Origin: Streptomyces griseicoloratus
GTDB lineage: Bacteria; Actinomycetota; Actinomycetes; Streptomycetales; Streptomycetaceae
Length of the DNA stretch: 64,000 nt
NCBI RefSeq assembly: GCF_014534645.1
Contig: NZ_JACVQF010000235.1
Span: 62,001 to 126,000 of the forward strand
Reading direction: 5' to 3'
Shown: positions 25,146 through 32,960 of the stretch, in pieces
How positions within the stretch are numbered: position 1 is the first letter of the stretch
Layout: every line of letters begins with the position of its first letter
The notes under the pieces: model-generated
Told to the model about the DNA's origin: nothing
The model's input: the letters and a program-made list of their open reading frames with translations, nothing else
Database searches by the model: none
Made by a program: the position numbers and the translations under genes

Positions 25146-26375
25146 ATGAACCAGCAGCCGGTCCTTCTTCCCTACGGCGACCCGGCCTTCCTGGCGGATC
25201 CCTTCCCGCTCTACCGGCAGCTGCGCGAGGACGGCCCGGTCCGGCGCGCGGTCATCGCCGGGGGCCTCGACGCCTGGCTGGTCACACGCTACGAGGACGG
25301 CCTCGCCGCCCTGTCCGACCCGAGGCTCAGCAGCGACGTCCGTGACGCCTCCGACCCCCGCCTCATGGAGCAGTTGCCCGCCTTCGAGCGGGAGTCGATG
25401 ACGAGGAACATGCTGCGCACCGACCCGCCCGACCACACCCGGCTGCGGCGCCTGGTCTCCAAGGCGTTCACCGCACGCAGGGTCGCGGAGCTCCAGCCCC
25501 GCATCCAGGAGATCACCGACCGGCTGCTGGACGCCGTCGCCCCCGTCGGCAGGGCGGAACTCACCGCGGACTTCGCGCTGCCCCTCCCGGTCACGGTGAT
25601 CAGTGAACTGCTCGGCGTACCGGTGGACGACCGCCACGACTTCCAGCGGTGGACCGACGACATGCTCATGCGCGGCGCGGAGAGGCCGGACCCGGGCGCG
25701 ATGAACGAGGCGTGGCAGCACATGCACACCTACCTGACCGGGCTCCTGGAGAACAAGCGCGCCCGGCCGGGAGACGATCTCCTCAGCGCCCTGATCAACG
25801 CCCGTGACGAGGAGCAGCGGCTGAACGAGGACGAGCTGATCGCCATGGTGTTCCTGCTGCTGGTGGCCGGCTACGTCACCACGGTCAACCTGATCGGCAG
25901 CGGCATCGCCGCGCTCCTCGCCCACCCCGACCAACTGCGGCTGCTGCGCGACAACCCCGAACTGCTGCCGACCGCCGTCGAGGAGTTCCTCCGCTACGAC
26001 GGCCCGGTCAGCCCGGGCATCGCCCGCTTCGCACGCGAGGACGTGGAGATCGCGGGCACAACCGTTCCGCGCGGTGCGACGGTACTGATCGCATCCGCCA
26101 TCGCCGACCGGGACCCGGCGCGGTTCCCCGACCCGGACCGGTTGGACGTCACCCGGCCCGACAACGGCCATCTGGCCTTCGGACACGGCATCCACTACTG
26201 CCTGGGGGCGCCTCTCGCCCGGCTGGAGGGCCGGACCGCCATCGGAACCGTGCTGCGCCGCCTCCCGGGACTGGCCCTCGCCGTGCCGTCGGCCGAACTG
26301 ACATGGCGGCCCGGCGGACTGCGTGGCCCCACGCGGCTCCCCGTCACCTTCACCCCCGTCGGCGCCACGGGGTGA
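25146..26375 (+). CDS. Cytochrome P450 (CYP105/107-like) with unusual I-helix
   Basis: 409 residues, ATG 25146 after GGGAGGCACG. The family landmarks are the ExxR helix TAVEEFLRYDGP, the haem loop FGHGIHYCLGAPLARLEG and RTDPPDHTRLRRLVSKAF in the C-helix. The I-helix reads LLVAGYVTTVNLIG, where most family members have AG-H/G-E/D-TT. The acidic residue that helps proton delivery is replaced by Val, and the preceding position is Tyr. The haem thiolate and ExxR are intact, so it should fold, but oxygen activation may differ. No ferredoxin gene or biosynthetic cluster is adjacent. Confidence 0.88.
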   Translation: MNQQPVLLPYGDPAFLADPFPLYRQLREDGPVRRAVIAGGLDAWLVTRYEDGLAALSDPRLSSDVRDASDPRLMEQLPAFERESMTRNMLRTDPPDHTRLRRLVSKAFTARRVAELQPRIQEITDRLLDAVAPVGRAELTADFALPLPVTVISELLGVPVDDRHDFQRWTDDMLMRGAERPDPGAMNEAWQHMHTYLTGLLENKRARPGDDLLSALINARDEEQRLNEDELIAMVFLLLVAGYVTTVNLIGSGIAALLAHPDQLRLLRDNPELLPTAVEEFLRYDGPVSPGIARFAREDVEIAGTTVPRGATVLIASAIADRDPARFPDPDRLDVTRPDNGHLAFGHGIHYCLGAPLARLEGRTAIGTVLRRLPGLALAVPSAELTWRPGGLRGPTRLPVTFTPVGATG

Positions 26376-26514
26376 CCGCGCCCGCCCTCACCGGCAGTGC
26401 GTCGCGGGTGAGGACACGGGTCCGGGACGAGGAGATGCTGCCGTGGCCGTCAGGCACCCCGGCAGCACATCCTCGGCAACTGCCTCACATGTCGTCCGCC
26501 GGCCGGCGACGCCG

Positions 26515-27177
26515 TCAGGCCGACTGCTCCTGCTTGTCCTGCGCCGCTTCGGCCGACTTCGGCGTTCCCGCCGTGTAGAAGACCGACGAGCCCTGCTTGG
26601 AGCGCTGTGCCTGCTCCTTGGCCACGAGGCTCTCCAGCGTGTTGCGGACGACGGTGGTCTTGATGGCACGCTCGGGGTACTGCCGCCCCAACTCGGCGGC
26701 GACCTCGGCCGCGGAGCGCGGTTCGCTCTGCTCGGCCAGGTGGGCGCGGACGATGTCGACGAGTGTCGGCTGGGCGGACGTGCCCGTGCTCTTCTTGGCG
26801 GCCGCCTCCGACTGGCTCTTCTTCGCCGTGGCCTTCTTCGCGGCCGGCTTGACGCTGGGCGCGGCGGCCTTCTTGGTGCGGGCCGGCTTGCTCGCACCGG
26901 ACTTGGTGCCTGTCTTCTTGCGCGGCGCGGGCACCGTCGCGACGGGAGCGGGCTCGGGCTGGGGCTCGGGCTCGGTCGGTGCCGGCGCGAGGCCGAGGGC
27001 CTGCTGGAGATTCACCAGGACGCTGTGGTCCTGCTGCAGAGCGGACAACTGCTGCTGCAGCGCGGCGATCTCCGCGCTGACACGCTCCTGCTCCTTGCTG
27101 TTGCGTTCGAGGTCTTCCGCGACCTGCGCGGTGTACTGCGAGGTCAGACCGGGTGTGTTGGCGGTGGTTTCGGACAT
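26515..27177 (-). CDS. Coiled-coil, Lys/Ala-rich, winged-helix protein (histone H1-like middle)
   Basis: 220 residues from ATG 27177, preceded by GAGAGG. Residues 15-65 form a coiled coil (EDLERNSKEQERVSAEIAAL). Residues 70-150 are Pro- then Lys/Ala-rich (KKAAAPSVKPAAKKATAKK), like bacterial histone-H1-like proteins. Residues 155-205 look like a winged helix (TLVDIVRAHLAEQSEPRSAA, RNTLESLVAKEQAQRS). The layout suggests a nucleoid-associated or regulatory DNA-binding protein. I do not recognise a named family. A 14-bp palindrome lies in its upstream region. Confidence 0.72.
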   Translation of the reverse strand: MSETTANTPGLTSQYTAQVAEDLERNSKEQERVSAEIAALQQQLSALQQDHSVLVNLQQALGLAPAPTEPEPQPEPAPVATVPAPRKKTGTKSGASKPARTKKAAAPSVKPAAKKATAKKSQSEAAAKKSTGTSAQPTLVDIVRAHLAEQSEPRSAAEVAAELGRQYPERAIKTTVVRNTLESLVAKEQAQRSKQGSSVFYTAGTPKSAEAAQDKQEQSA

Positions 27178-27224
27178 CTTCTTCGGAACCTCTCTGTTGC
27201 CTTCGCAGACTGCGAGCGGCATGT

Positions 27225-27238
27225 CTGCAAGCTTGCAG
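27225..27238. promoter_or_regulatory. 14-bp perfect palindrome upstream of the histone-like gene
   Basis: CTGCAAGCTTGCAG lies 48 bases upstream of the start codon in a stretch that is AT-richer than its surroundings. A candidate operator, possibly for autoregulation. Confidence 0.5.
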
Positions 27239-27416
27239 GACCAAACGCATGTGTTGTGTGCGCTGGTGCTTCATACACGACATCAGTTACTGCTGCACAC
27301 CGATGCTGCAGTGATACTACGAAAGCGGGACGTGTGCTGTCGTTTTCCGCACGTTCGACTGCTCGTCGACCCGTGCGTGTGATGTGCCACCGTCGTATCA
27401 CGCTTCGCGAAGACGG

Positions 27417-28562
27417 TTACGTCTGAGGAGCCGTAGCCGTAGCCGTGGCAGCCGTAGCTGTACTGGCGTGCACTGGCTCGGGGTTCCCCGACTCCTCCGT
27501 CGGCTCACCGAGTTGCTCGCGTACGTGGTTCCAGACCACCGCGAGCAGCGCGGTGACCGGTACGGCGAGCAGACTGCCCACGATGCCGGCGAGGCTCCCG
27601 CCCAGTGTCACGGCCAGCAGCACCACCGCGGCGTGCAGGCCCAGTCCACGGCTCTGGATGATGGGCTGGAGCACATTGCCCTCCAGTTGCTGCACCACGA
27701 CGATGATCGCGAGCACGATCAGCGCGTCCGTCGGGCCGTTGGACACCAGCGCGATCAGAACCGCGACGAAGCCGGCGAACAGCGCACCCACGATGGGCAC
27801 GAACGCGGATACGAAGGTGAGCACGGCCAACGGCAGCACCAGAGGCACCCCCAGGACCCACAGACCGAGGCCGATGAAGAGGGCGTCGACGAGTCCCACG
27901 AGTGCCTGGGAACGCACGAAGGAGCCCAGCGTCTCCCAACCGCGCTCGGCGACGGCCGGAATGTCGGTGGCGAGCCGGCCGGGCAGTTGGCGAGCGAGCC
28001 ACGGCAGGAACCGCGGGCCGTCCTTGAGGAAGAAGAACATCAGGAAGACCGCCAGGACGGCGGTGATCAGGCCGTTGACGACGGTGCTCAACCCCGTGGC
28101 CACGGCGGTGACCATGCTGCCGACGCTGTCCTGAAGGCGGGCCATCGCGGCGTCGACCGCACCCGTGATCTCGTCGTCGCCGATGTTCAGCGGCGGTCCC
28201 GCGGCCCACTCACGCAGTTTCTGGATGCCGTCGGTCACGCCGTCGGTCAACTCTCCTGTCTGCGACGCCGTCGGCACCGCGATCAGCGCCACGATGCCCC
28301 CGGCGGCCAGGAGGAACAGCAACGTCACGGACGCCGCCGCCAGGGCCGGGGGCCATCCGTGCCGTCGCAGGAAGCGGGTCAGCGGCCAGGTCAACGTGGT
28401 GAGCAACAGACCGATGAGCAGCGGCCACACGATCGACCACATGCGGCCGAGGACCCACAGGACCACCGCCAGCATCGCGAGCACCAGCAGCGACTCGGCC
28501 GAGACACGGGCGGTTGTACGAAGGGCGGCGCGGGTTCTCGCGGAACTCAACGTGGCAGGCAT
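27417..28562 (-). CDS. AI-2E family transporter (PerM/TqsA-like)
   Basis: 381 residues with the family's pattern: two or three N-terminal membrane segments, a soluble loop (about 105-165), then five to six segments. Diagnostic stretches are VLAVFLMFFFLKDG, FVSAFVPIVGALFAG and VVVQQLEGNVLQPIIQSRGL. The family includes AI-2 exporters and Na+/H+ antiporters. The Thr/Ala-rich tail of about 30 residues is probably disordered. AAGGTGG precedes the ATG. Confidence 0.87.
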   Translation of the reverse strand: MPATLSSARTRAALRTTARVSAESLLVLAMLAVVLWVLGRMWSIVWPLLIGLLLTTLTWPLTRFLRRHGWPPALAAASVTLLFLLAAGGIVALIAVPTASQTGELTDGVTDGIQKLREWAAGPPLNIGDDEITGAVDAAMARLQDSVGSMVTAVATGLSTVVNGLITAVLAVFLMFFFLKDGPRFLPWLARQLPGRLATDIPAVAERGWETLGSFVRSQALVGLVDALFIGLGLWVLGVPLVLPLAVLTFVSAFVPIVGALFAGFVAVLIALVSNGPTDALIVLAIIVVVQQLEGNVLQPIIQSRGLGLHAAVVLLAVTLGGSLAGIVGSLLAVPVTALLAVVWNHVREQLGEPTEESGNPEPVHASTATAATATATAPQT

Positions 28563-28575
28563 GAGGCCACCTTAT

Positions 28576-28741
28576 GGGCACACACATCAGGCAGCCGCCG
28601 TCCGCCTCATCGAGCGCGGCATCGAACCGCTGGTCCTGGAAGCCGAGCGCCATCTGCAGCCGCTCGCCGACGTGCTCGGCGACAAGGTCCGCTTCGACGC
28701 CACCGTCACCGGCGTCGCCCGCCCCGGCCGCGTCCGGCGGC
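28576..28741 (+). pseudogene. Internally deleted remnant of a flavin oxidoreductase
   Basis: One open frame reads AAAVRLIERGIEPLVLEA, the second half of an N-terminal Rossmann motif in FAD/NAD(P) oxidoreductases, joined directly to ERHLQPLADVLGDKVRFDAT and VTGVARPGR, which lies some 60 codons further on in intact relatives. No start codon or the rest of the gene is present. It sits between the AI-2E and CapA genes. Confidence 0.5.
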
Positions 28742-28813
28742 CGCCGATCCGCCCGCCCGGTCCTTCCGGCCGGCGGCGCCCACGGCACACCTCCGGCGGC
28801 CTACGGTGGGTAC

Positions 28814-29941
28814 ATGGGCCCCAGTGTGGTGACGCTCTTCCTGTGCGGTGACGTGATGCTCGGGCGCGGCGTGGACCAGATCCTCCCGCACCCCGGTGAC
28901 CCGGAGCTGCGGGAGGACTACGTGCGTGATGCACGGTCCTACGTGGAGCTGGCGGAACGGGTCGGCGGGCCGATCCCCGCGCCGGTCGGACCGGCGTGGC
29001 CGTGGGGCGAGGCACTGGACGTACTGGAGCGGACGGCCCCGGACGTCCGGATCGTGAATCTGGAGACGGCGATCACCGGCGACGGTGAGTTCGCGCACGG
29101 CAAGGCGGTCCACTACCGGATGCACCCGGCCAATCTGCCGGCCCTGTCGGTGGCCCGGCCCGACGTCTGCGTGCTGGCCAACAACCATGTGCTGGACTTC
29201 GGCCGCCGAGGCCTGGCGGAAACGCTCGACGCCTTGGCCGGGGCCGGCCTCAGGGCGGCCGGAGCCGGACGTGACGCGACGGCCGCCCGCAGACCGGCCG
29301 TGATCCCCGTGGGGGACGCCGTCCGCGTCCTGGTGTTCGCCATCGGCATGTCGTCCAGCGGCATCCCGCCGAGCTGGACGGCCACGGCGGAACAGTCCGG
29401 ACTCGCCTACGTCCCCGCCCCGACCCCCGAGGCGGCCGAGGCCCTGGTCAGGCGGATACGGCAGGTGAAAGGACCGGGCGACATCGTGGTCGTGTCCGTG
29501 CACTGGGGGTCCAACTGGGGGTACCGCGTGCCCCGGGCACAGGTCGGTTTCGCTCACACCCTGGTGGACGGGGGCGTCGACATCGTGCACGGACACTCCT
29601 CGCACCACCCCCGGCCCATCGAGGTCTACCACGACCGGCTGATCCTGCACGGCTGCGGCGACTTCATCGACGACTACGAGGGCATCTCCGGCTACGAGGA
29701 GTACCGTGACGACCTCCGCATCGCCTACCTCGTGTCGGTGACGGCCGGCACCGGCCGGCTGGCCGAAGTCCGCATGGTTCCCCTGCGGGTCCGGCGGATG
29801 CGGCTGGAGCCCGCGCCGCAGGAGGAGCGTGCCTGGCTGCGTGCGACGCTCGCGAGGATCAGTGACGGCGTGGGCGTGGCTCTCCAGCCCACGGGCACCC
29901 TCACGCTCACCCTGCCTCCGGGAACGCCGGCCGGCGGATAG
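28814..29941 (+). CDS. CapA-family phosphoesterase
   Basis: 375 residues. Calcineurin-like CapA motifs are present: LFLCGDVMLGRGVD at the N-terminus, RIVNLETAIT, VCVLANNHVLDFG, VVVSVHWGSNWGY and VDIVHGHSSHHPRPIE, which together supply the metal-binding Asp, Asn and His residues. Some family members act in poly-gamma-glutamate synthesis, others are metallophosphatases of unknown substrate. No capB/C genes lie near, so a stand-alone phosphatase role is more likely. No signal peptide is seen. Confidence 0.85.
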   Translation: MGPSVVTLFLCGDVMLGRGVDQILPHPGDPELREDYVRDARSYVELAERVGGPIPAPVGPAWPWGEALDVLERTAPDVRIVNLETAITGDGEFAHGKAVHYRMHPANLPALSVARPDVCVLANNHVLDFGRRGLAETLDALAGAGLRAAGAGRDATAARRPAVIPVGDAVRVLVFAIGMSSSGIPPSWTATAEQSGLAYVPAPTPEAAEALVRRIRQVKGPGDIVVVSVHWGSNWGYRVPRAQVGFAHTLVDGGVDIVHGHSSHHPRPIEVYHDRLILHGCGDFIDDYEGISGYEEYRDDLRIAYLVSVTAGTGRLAEVRMVPLRVRRMRLEPAPQEERAWLRATLARISDGVGVALQPTGTLTLTLPPGTPAGG

Positions 29942-29972
29942 GCGCCCGTGACCCGCCGGCGCGTGGGCGGAA

Positions 29973-29998
29973 GGCCGCCGTCGGGGCCGACGGCGGCC
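29973..29998. terminator. Bidirectional terminator between convergent genes
   Basis: GGCCGCCGTCGG (29973-29984) and CCGACGGCGGCC (29987-29998) pair perfectly around GG. Confidence 0.65.
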
Positions 29999-30013
29999 GG
30001 TGCGCGTGCGGTC

Positions 30014-30685
30014 TCAGCCGGCGGGGCCCCCGCCGTCGCGCCGGTGCAGGTGGTCGCGGAACCAGTCGGTGGCGGCCGCCGAGACCTGTGCCAGGGCGCC
30101 GGGCTCCGGGAACAGGTGCGTCGCGCCCGGCACCACATGGGTGGCGTTCCGCGCGGACAGGGCCTCGGCCGCCTTGCGGTTGAGGTCGAGCACGATCTCG
30201 TCGTCACCACCGACGATCAGCAGGACCGGGGCCCTGACCTGGGGCAGAGCGGCGTCCGCCAGGTCCGGCCGGCCGCCCCGGGACACGACCGCAGACACAC
30301 TCCTCGGGCGCTCCGCCGCCGCGACCAGGGCGGCGGCCGCTCCCGTGCTCGCGCCGAACAGGCCCACCGGCAGATCCGCGGTGTCCGGCCGCTGCTGCAG
30401 CCAGTCGATGGCGTCGACCAGGCGCCGGGCCAGCAGGGCGATGTCGAAACGGTGCTCGCCGGTGACCGCGTCCTCGCGGTCCTCGTGCTCGGTCAGCAGG
30501 TCCAGCAGCAGCGTGCCGAGCCCCGCCCGTTGCAGTTCCTCGGCGACCGCACGGTTGCGGGGACTGAGACGCGAGCTGCCGCTGCCGTGCGCGAAGACGA
30601 CCACCCCACGTGCCCCGGCCGGGATCACCAGGTCGCCCGCGAGGGCGGCGTCTCCCGAGGGGACCCTCACCGATTCGGAGACCAT
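30014..30685 (-). CDS. Alpha/beta hydrolase, dienelactone-hydrolase-like
   Basis: 223 residues. VVVFAHGSGSSRLSPRN near residue 30 forms the oxyanion strand. FGASTGAAAALVAA around 112 supplies the Ser nucleophile, VLLIVGGDDEIV the Asp and ATHLFPEPGAL the His. The family includes small carboxylesterases and is frequently seen near phosphoribosyltransferase genes, not present here. It is convergent with capA and probably monocistronic. Confidence 0.85.
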   Translation of the reverse strand: MVSESVRVPSGDAALAGDLVIPAGARGVVVFAHGSGSSRLSPRNRAVAEELQRAGLGTLLLDLLTEHEDREDAVTGEHRFDIALLARRLVDAIDWLQQRPDTADLPVGLFGASTGAAAALVAAAERPRSVSAVVSRGGRPDLADAALPQVRAPVLLIVGGDDEIVLDLNRKAAEALSARNATHVVPGATHLFPEPGALAQVSAAATDWFRDHLHRRDGGGPAG

Positions 30686-30858
30686 ACGTCGTCACCCCTC
30701 CCGGGTGCTGTCCGTCGGCCTGCACGGGTACCCTCCCCGGCAGCCCGACACGCCGGCCGGGGCACTTCGATCCTCCCCGGACCGCCCCCGGGAACGCCCT
30801 GGTGATCACTTCGGCCGCGGCTCGGCCCTGCCGGTCGCCGTCGGCCGCGGCGGGTGGG

Positions 30859-31710
30859 TCAGTGCTGGGTCAGGGACTGGGGGAAGTCGGTGATGATCCC
30901 GTCGACGCCCAGGCCGGCCATCCGGCGCATCGCGCCGGGTTCGTCGACCGTCCACACGTTGATGTCCATGCCCAGTTCGTGCACCCGGTCGACCAGTGCC
31001 TGGTCGGTCACCGTGTACTGCGGGTTCACCTGGTCAGCCCATGTGCTCAGTTGGACGAGTTCCTCGTCGGTGGGACGCTCGGCGTCCAGGAAACCGATCG
31101 GCACCTCGGGCATCAGCGCCTGGAACTCCTGGGCGTCGTCCACCTGGAAGGACTGGACGGCGAGCTGCTCCTCGGCAAGTGCGCGCCGGACGTAGCGCGG
31201 CTTGTCCAGCAGGCTCTCGGCGAGGTCGGTCGCGATCCCCGTGTAGTGGCTGCAGGGGCTGATCTCGGCCAGCAGCCCGGTGTCGGTGTTCCTGATGCGC
31301 GAGATGACGTCGTCGACCGTGATGAGCCGTTCGCCGGCGTAGTCCTCGTGGAACCAGGAACCGGCGTCCAGCCTGCGCAGTTCGGCCCACGTGAAGTCGG
31401 AGACGCGGTAGCGGGGACGGTCCGGGAAGACCTCCTCGATGTCGGTGGTCCGCTCCATGGTGCAGTCGTGGAAGTTGACCAGTTTGCCGTCCTTCGTGCG
31501 CTGCACGTCGATCTCGACGAAGTCGGCCCGCTGGGCGACGGCGAGGTCGACGGCCGCCGCGGTGTTCTCCGGCGCCATGCCCGACGAACCGCGGTGCGCG
31601 ATGACGTCCAGTCCCTCGTCTGCGTGCGCGACCGTCGAGGTCATCGCCAGAGTGAGACCGCTCAGCACGGCCACGACGGCACCGGCGAGTCTTCTGCGCG
31701 TGTGCTTCAC
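30859..31710 (-). CDS. Secreted glycerophosphodiester phosphodiesterase
   Basis: 283 residues with a Sec signal peptide (hydrophobic 10-27, AHA cleavage near 31). GDPD motifs: IAHRGSSGMAPENT, FVEIDVQRTKDGKLVNFHD and the C-terminal INVWTVDEPGAMRRMAGLG with GIITDFP. They supply the catalytic His pair and the Ca2+-binding Glu/Asp. The strand that usually reads E-I-K is LLAEISPCS here: the Glu is kept but the Lys is replaced by Ser. The enzyme would release glycerol-3-phosphate from lipid-derived diesters outside the cell. Confidence 0.85.
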   Translation of the reverse strand: MKHTRRRLAGAVVAVLSGLTLAMTSTVAHADEGLDVIAHRGSSGMAPENTAAAVDLAVAQRADFVEIDVQRTKDGKLVNFHDCTMERTTDIEEVFPDRPRYRVSDFTWAELRRLDAGSWFHEDYAGERLITVDDVISRIRNTDTGLLAEISPCSHYTGIATDLAESLLDKPRYVRRALAEEQLAVQSFQVDDAQEFQALMPEVPIGFLDAERPTDEELVQLSTWADQVNPQYTVTDQALVDRVHELGMDINVWTVDEPGAMRRMAGLGVDGIITDFPQSLTQH

Positions 31711-31859
31711 TTCAGCCTCCCGTATCCCAACGACTCACAGGAGGCTGTCCGATGGTGGTTACGGGAACCCTGCCGCGGTCTGGCGGCCCCCCGATCAGCC
31801 GGTGAATCGGCCATCAAGACCCGAAGGGGCGATTGCGAGCATTCGCGCCAGACCGCGCG

Positions 31860-32759
31860 TCAGCCGACGAGAGCCGCGTTGATCTGACGGGTGGTCTGTG
31901 CGGCGACCCGGGCATCGACGGCGGCGTAGGAGACATGGGCGTTCAGACCCGTTGCCAGTGCCCAGCCGCGGCCTCGCAGCCAGGTGGCGTCGTCCACGCC
32001 GAGCGCGGCGCGGAATGCGGCCCGGGGGCCGGCCGACAACAGGGTGAAGGCGATCATCAGGTCGCAGGCCGGGTCACCGACGCCGAGTTCGCCGAAGTCG
32101 ATGACCGCGCTGAGGCGCCCGCCGACGGTCAGCACGTTGCCGGTGTGGAAGTCGCCGTGGAACCAGACCGGAGGGCCGTCCCAACCGGGGGCGCCGAGCG
32201 CCGCGTCCCACAGTTCGGTCATGGCGGCGGTGTCGAAGGCGCCCCCGACCGCCGCGATGGCGGCCCGTGTCGCCCGGTTCCGCGCGGCCAGCGGCCGGCC
32301 GGTGAGGTTCCCGCGGGCGTCCTCGGCCGGGAGCTCCGCCGACGCGGACCGCTGAAGTGTCATCAGGAACCCGGCCAGTCCGACGGCGGCTTCCGCCGAG
32401 TCCGCCATGGCCTCCACGGTCGCCACCTCGCCGTCCAGCCAGCGGGAGACGGCCCACGGCCAGGGGTAGCCGAAGTCCGGTTCCCCGACCGCCACCGGCA
32501 CCGGAACGGCCAGGGGCAGGTGCGGGGCGAGCCGGGGCAGCCACGCGAACTCCTTCCGGGCCTGCCCGGCGGCGCCGGCATGGCGGGGCAGCCGGACGGC
32601 CAGCTCGCGGCCCAGCCGGTGGATGACGTGATCCGAGCCGGCCGGCCGGACCGGCCGCAGCGGAAGCCCGGCCCACTGCGGAAACTGCGTGTCGACCAGG
32701 CGCCTGACCAGTACGTCGTCGATCAGCGGGCGGGTGTCCGGGTCCTGACCCGTCGCCAC
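31860..32759 (-). CDS. Aminoglycoside phosphotransferase-like (APH) kinase
   Basis: 299 residues from GTG 32759, 5-6 bases after CAGGAGG. The kinase-like fold shows FHGDFHTGNVLTVGGRLSAV (catalytic loop, Asp and Asn) and IDFGELGVGDPACDLMIAF (metal-binding D-x-G-like motif). The ATP-anchoring Lys is not obvious; EFAWLPRLAPHLPLAVPVPV matches the helix and hinge of the family. Many such genes phosphorylate sugars, macrolides or unknown small molecules, so antibiotic resistance is not implied. Confidence 0.82.
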   Translation of the reverse strand: MATGQDPDTRPLIDDVLVRRLVDTQFPQWAGLPLRPVRPAGSDHVIHRLGRELAVRLPRHAGAAGQARKEFAWLPRLAPHLPLAVPVPVAVGEPDFGYPWPWAVSRWLDGEVATVEAMADSAEAAVGLAGFLMTLQRSASAELPAEDARGNLTGRPLAARNRATRAAIAAVGGAFDTAAMTELWDAALGAPGWDGPPVWFHGDFHTGNVLTVGGRLSAVIDFGELGVGDPACDLMIAFTLLSAGPRAAFRAALGVDDATWLRGRGWALATGLNAHVSYAAVDARVAAQTTRQINAALVG

Positions 32760-32960
32760 GGGTGCCTCCTGAGGCCGGCTCGCTCCGTGCGGCGAGCGGT
32801 CAGGCCCCATCCCAGTCCGTGCAGGCACACTTGTCGACCGGATTTCGCGGCCGGCCCCCGTGACGCCGGGCCCGATCCGAGGCCTCCGGTCCTCGACCAG
32901 ATCGCGAAACGCGAGGGTCCAGTTCTCGCAAAAGCGGTCATAAAGGTGTGTTATTCACTT

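Noticed and set aside
31860-32759. Aminoglycoside resistance gene
   Set aside because: The APH fold is shared by many sugar and small-molecule kinases and there is no resistance context.
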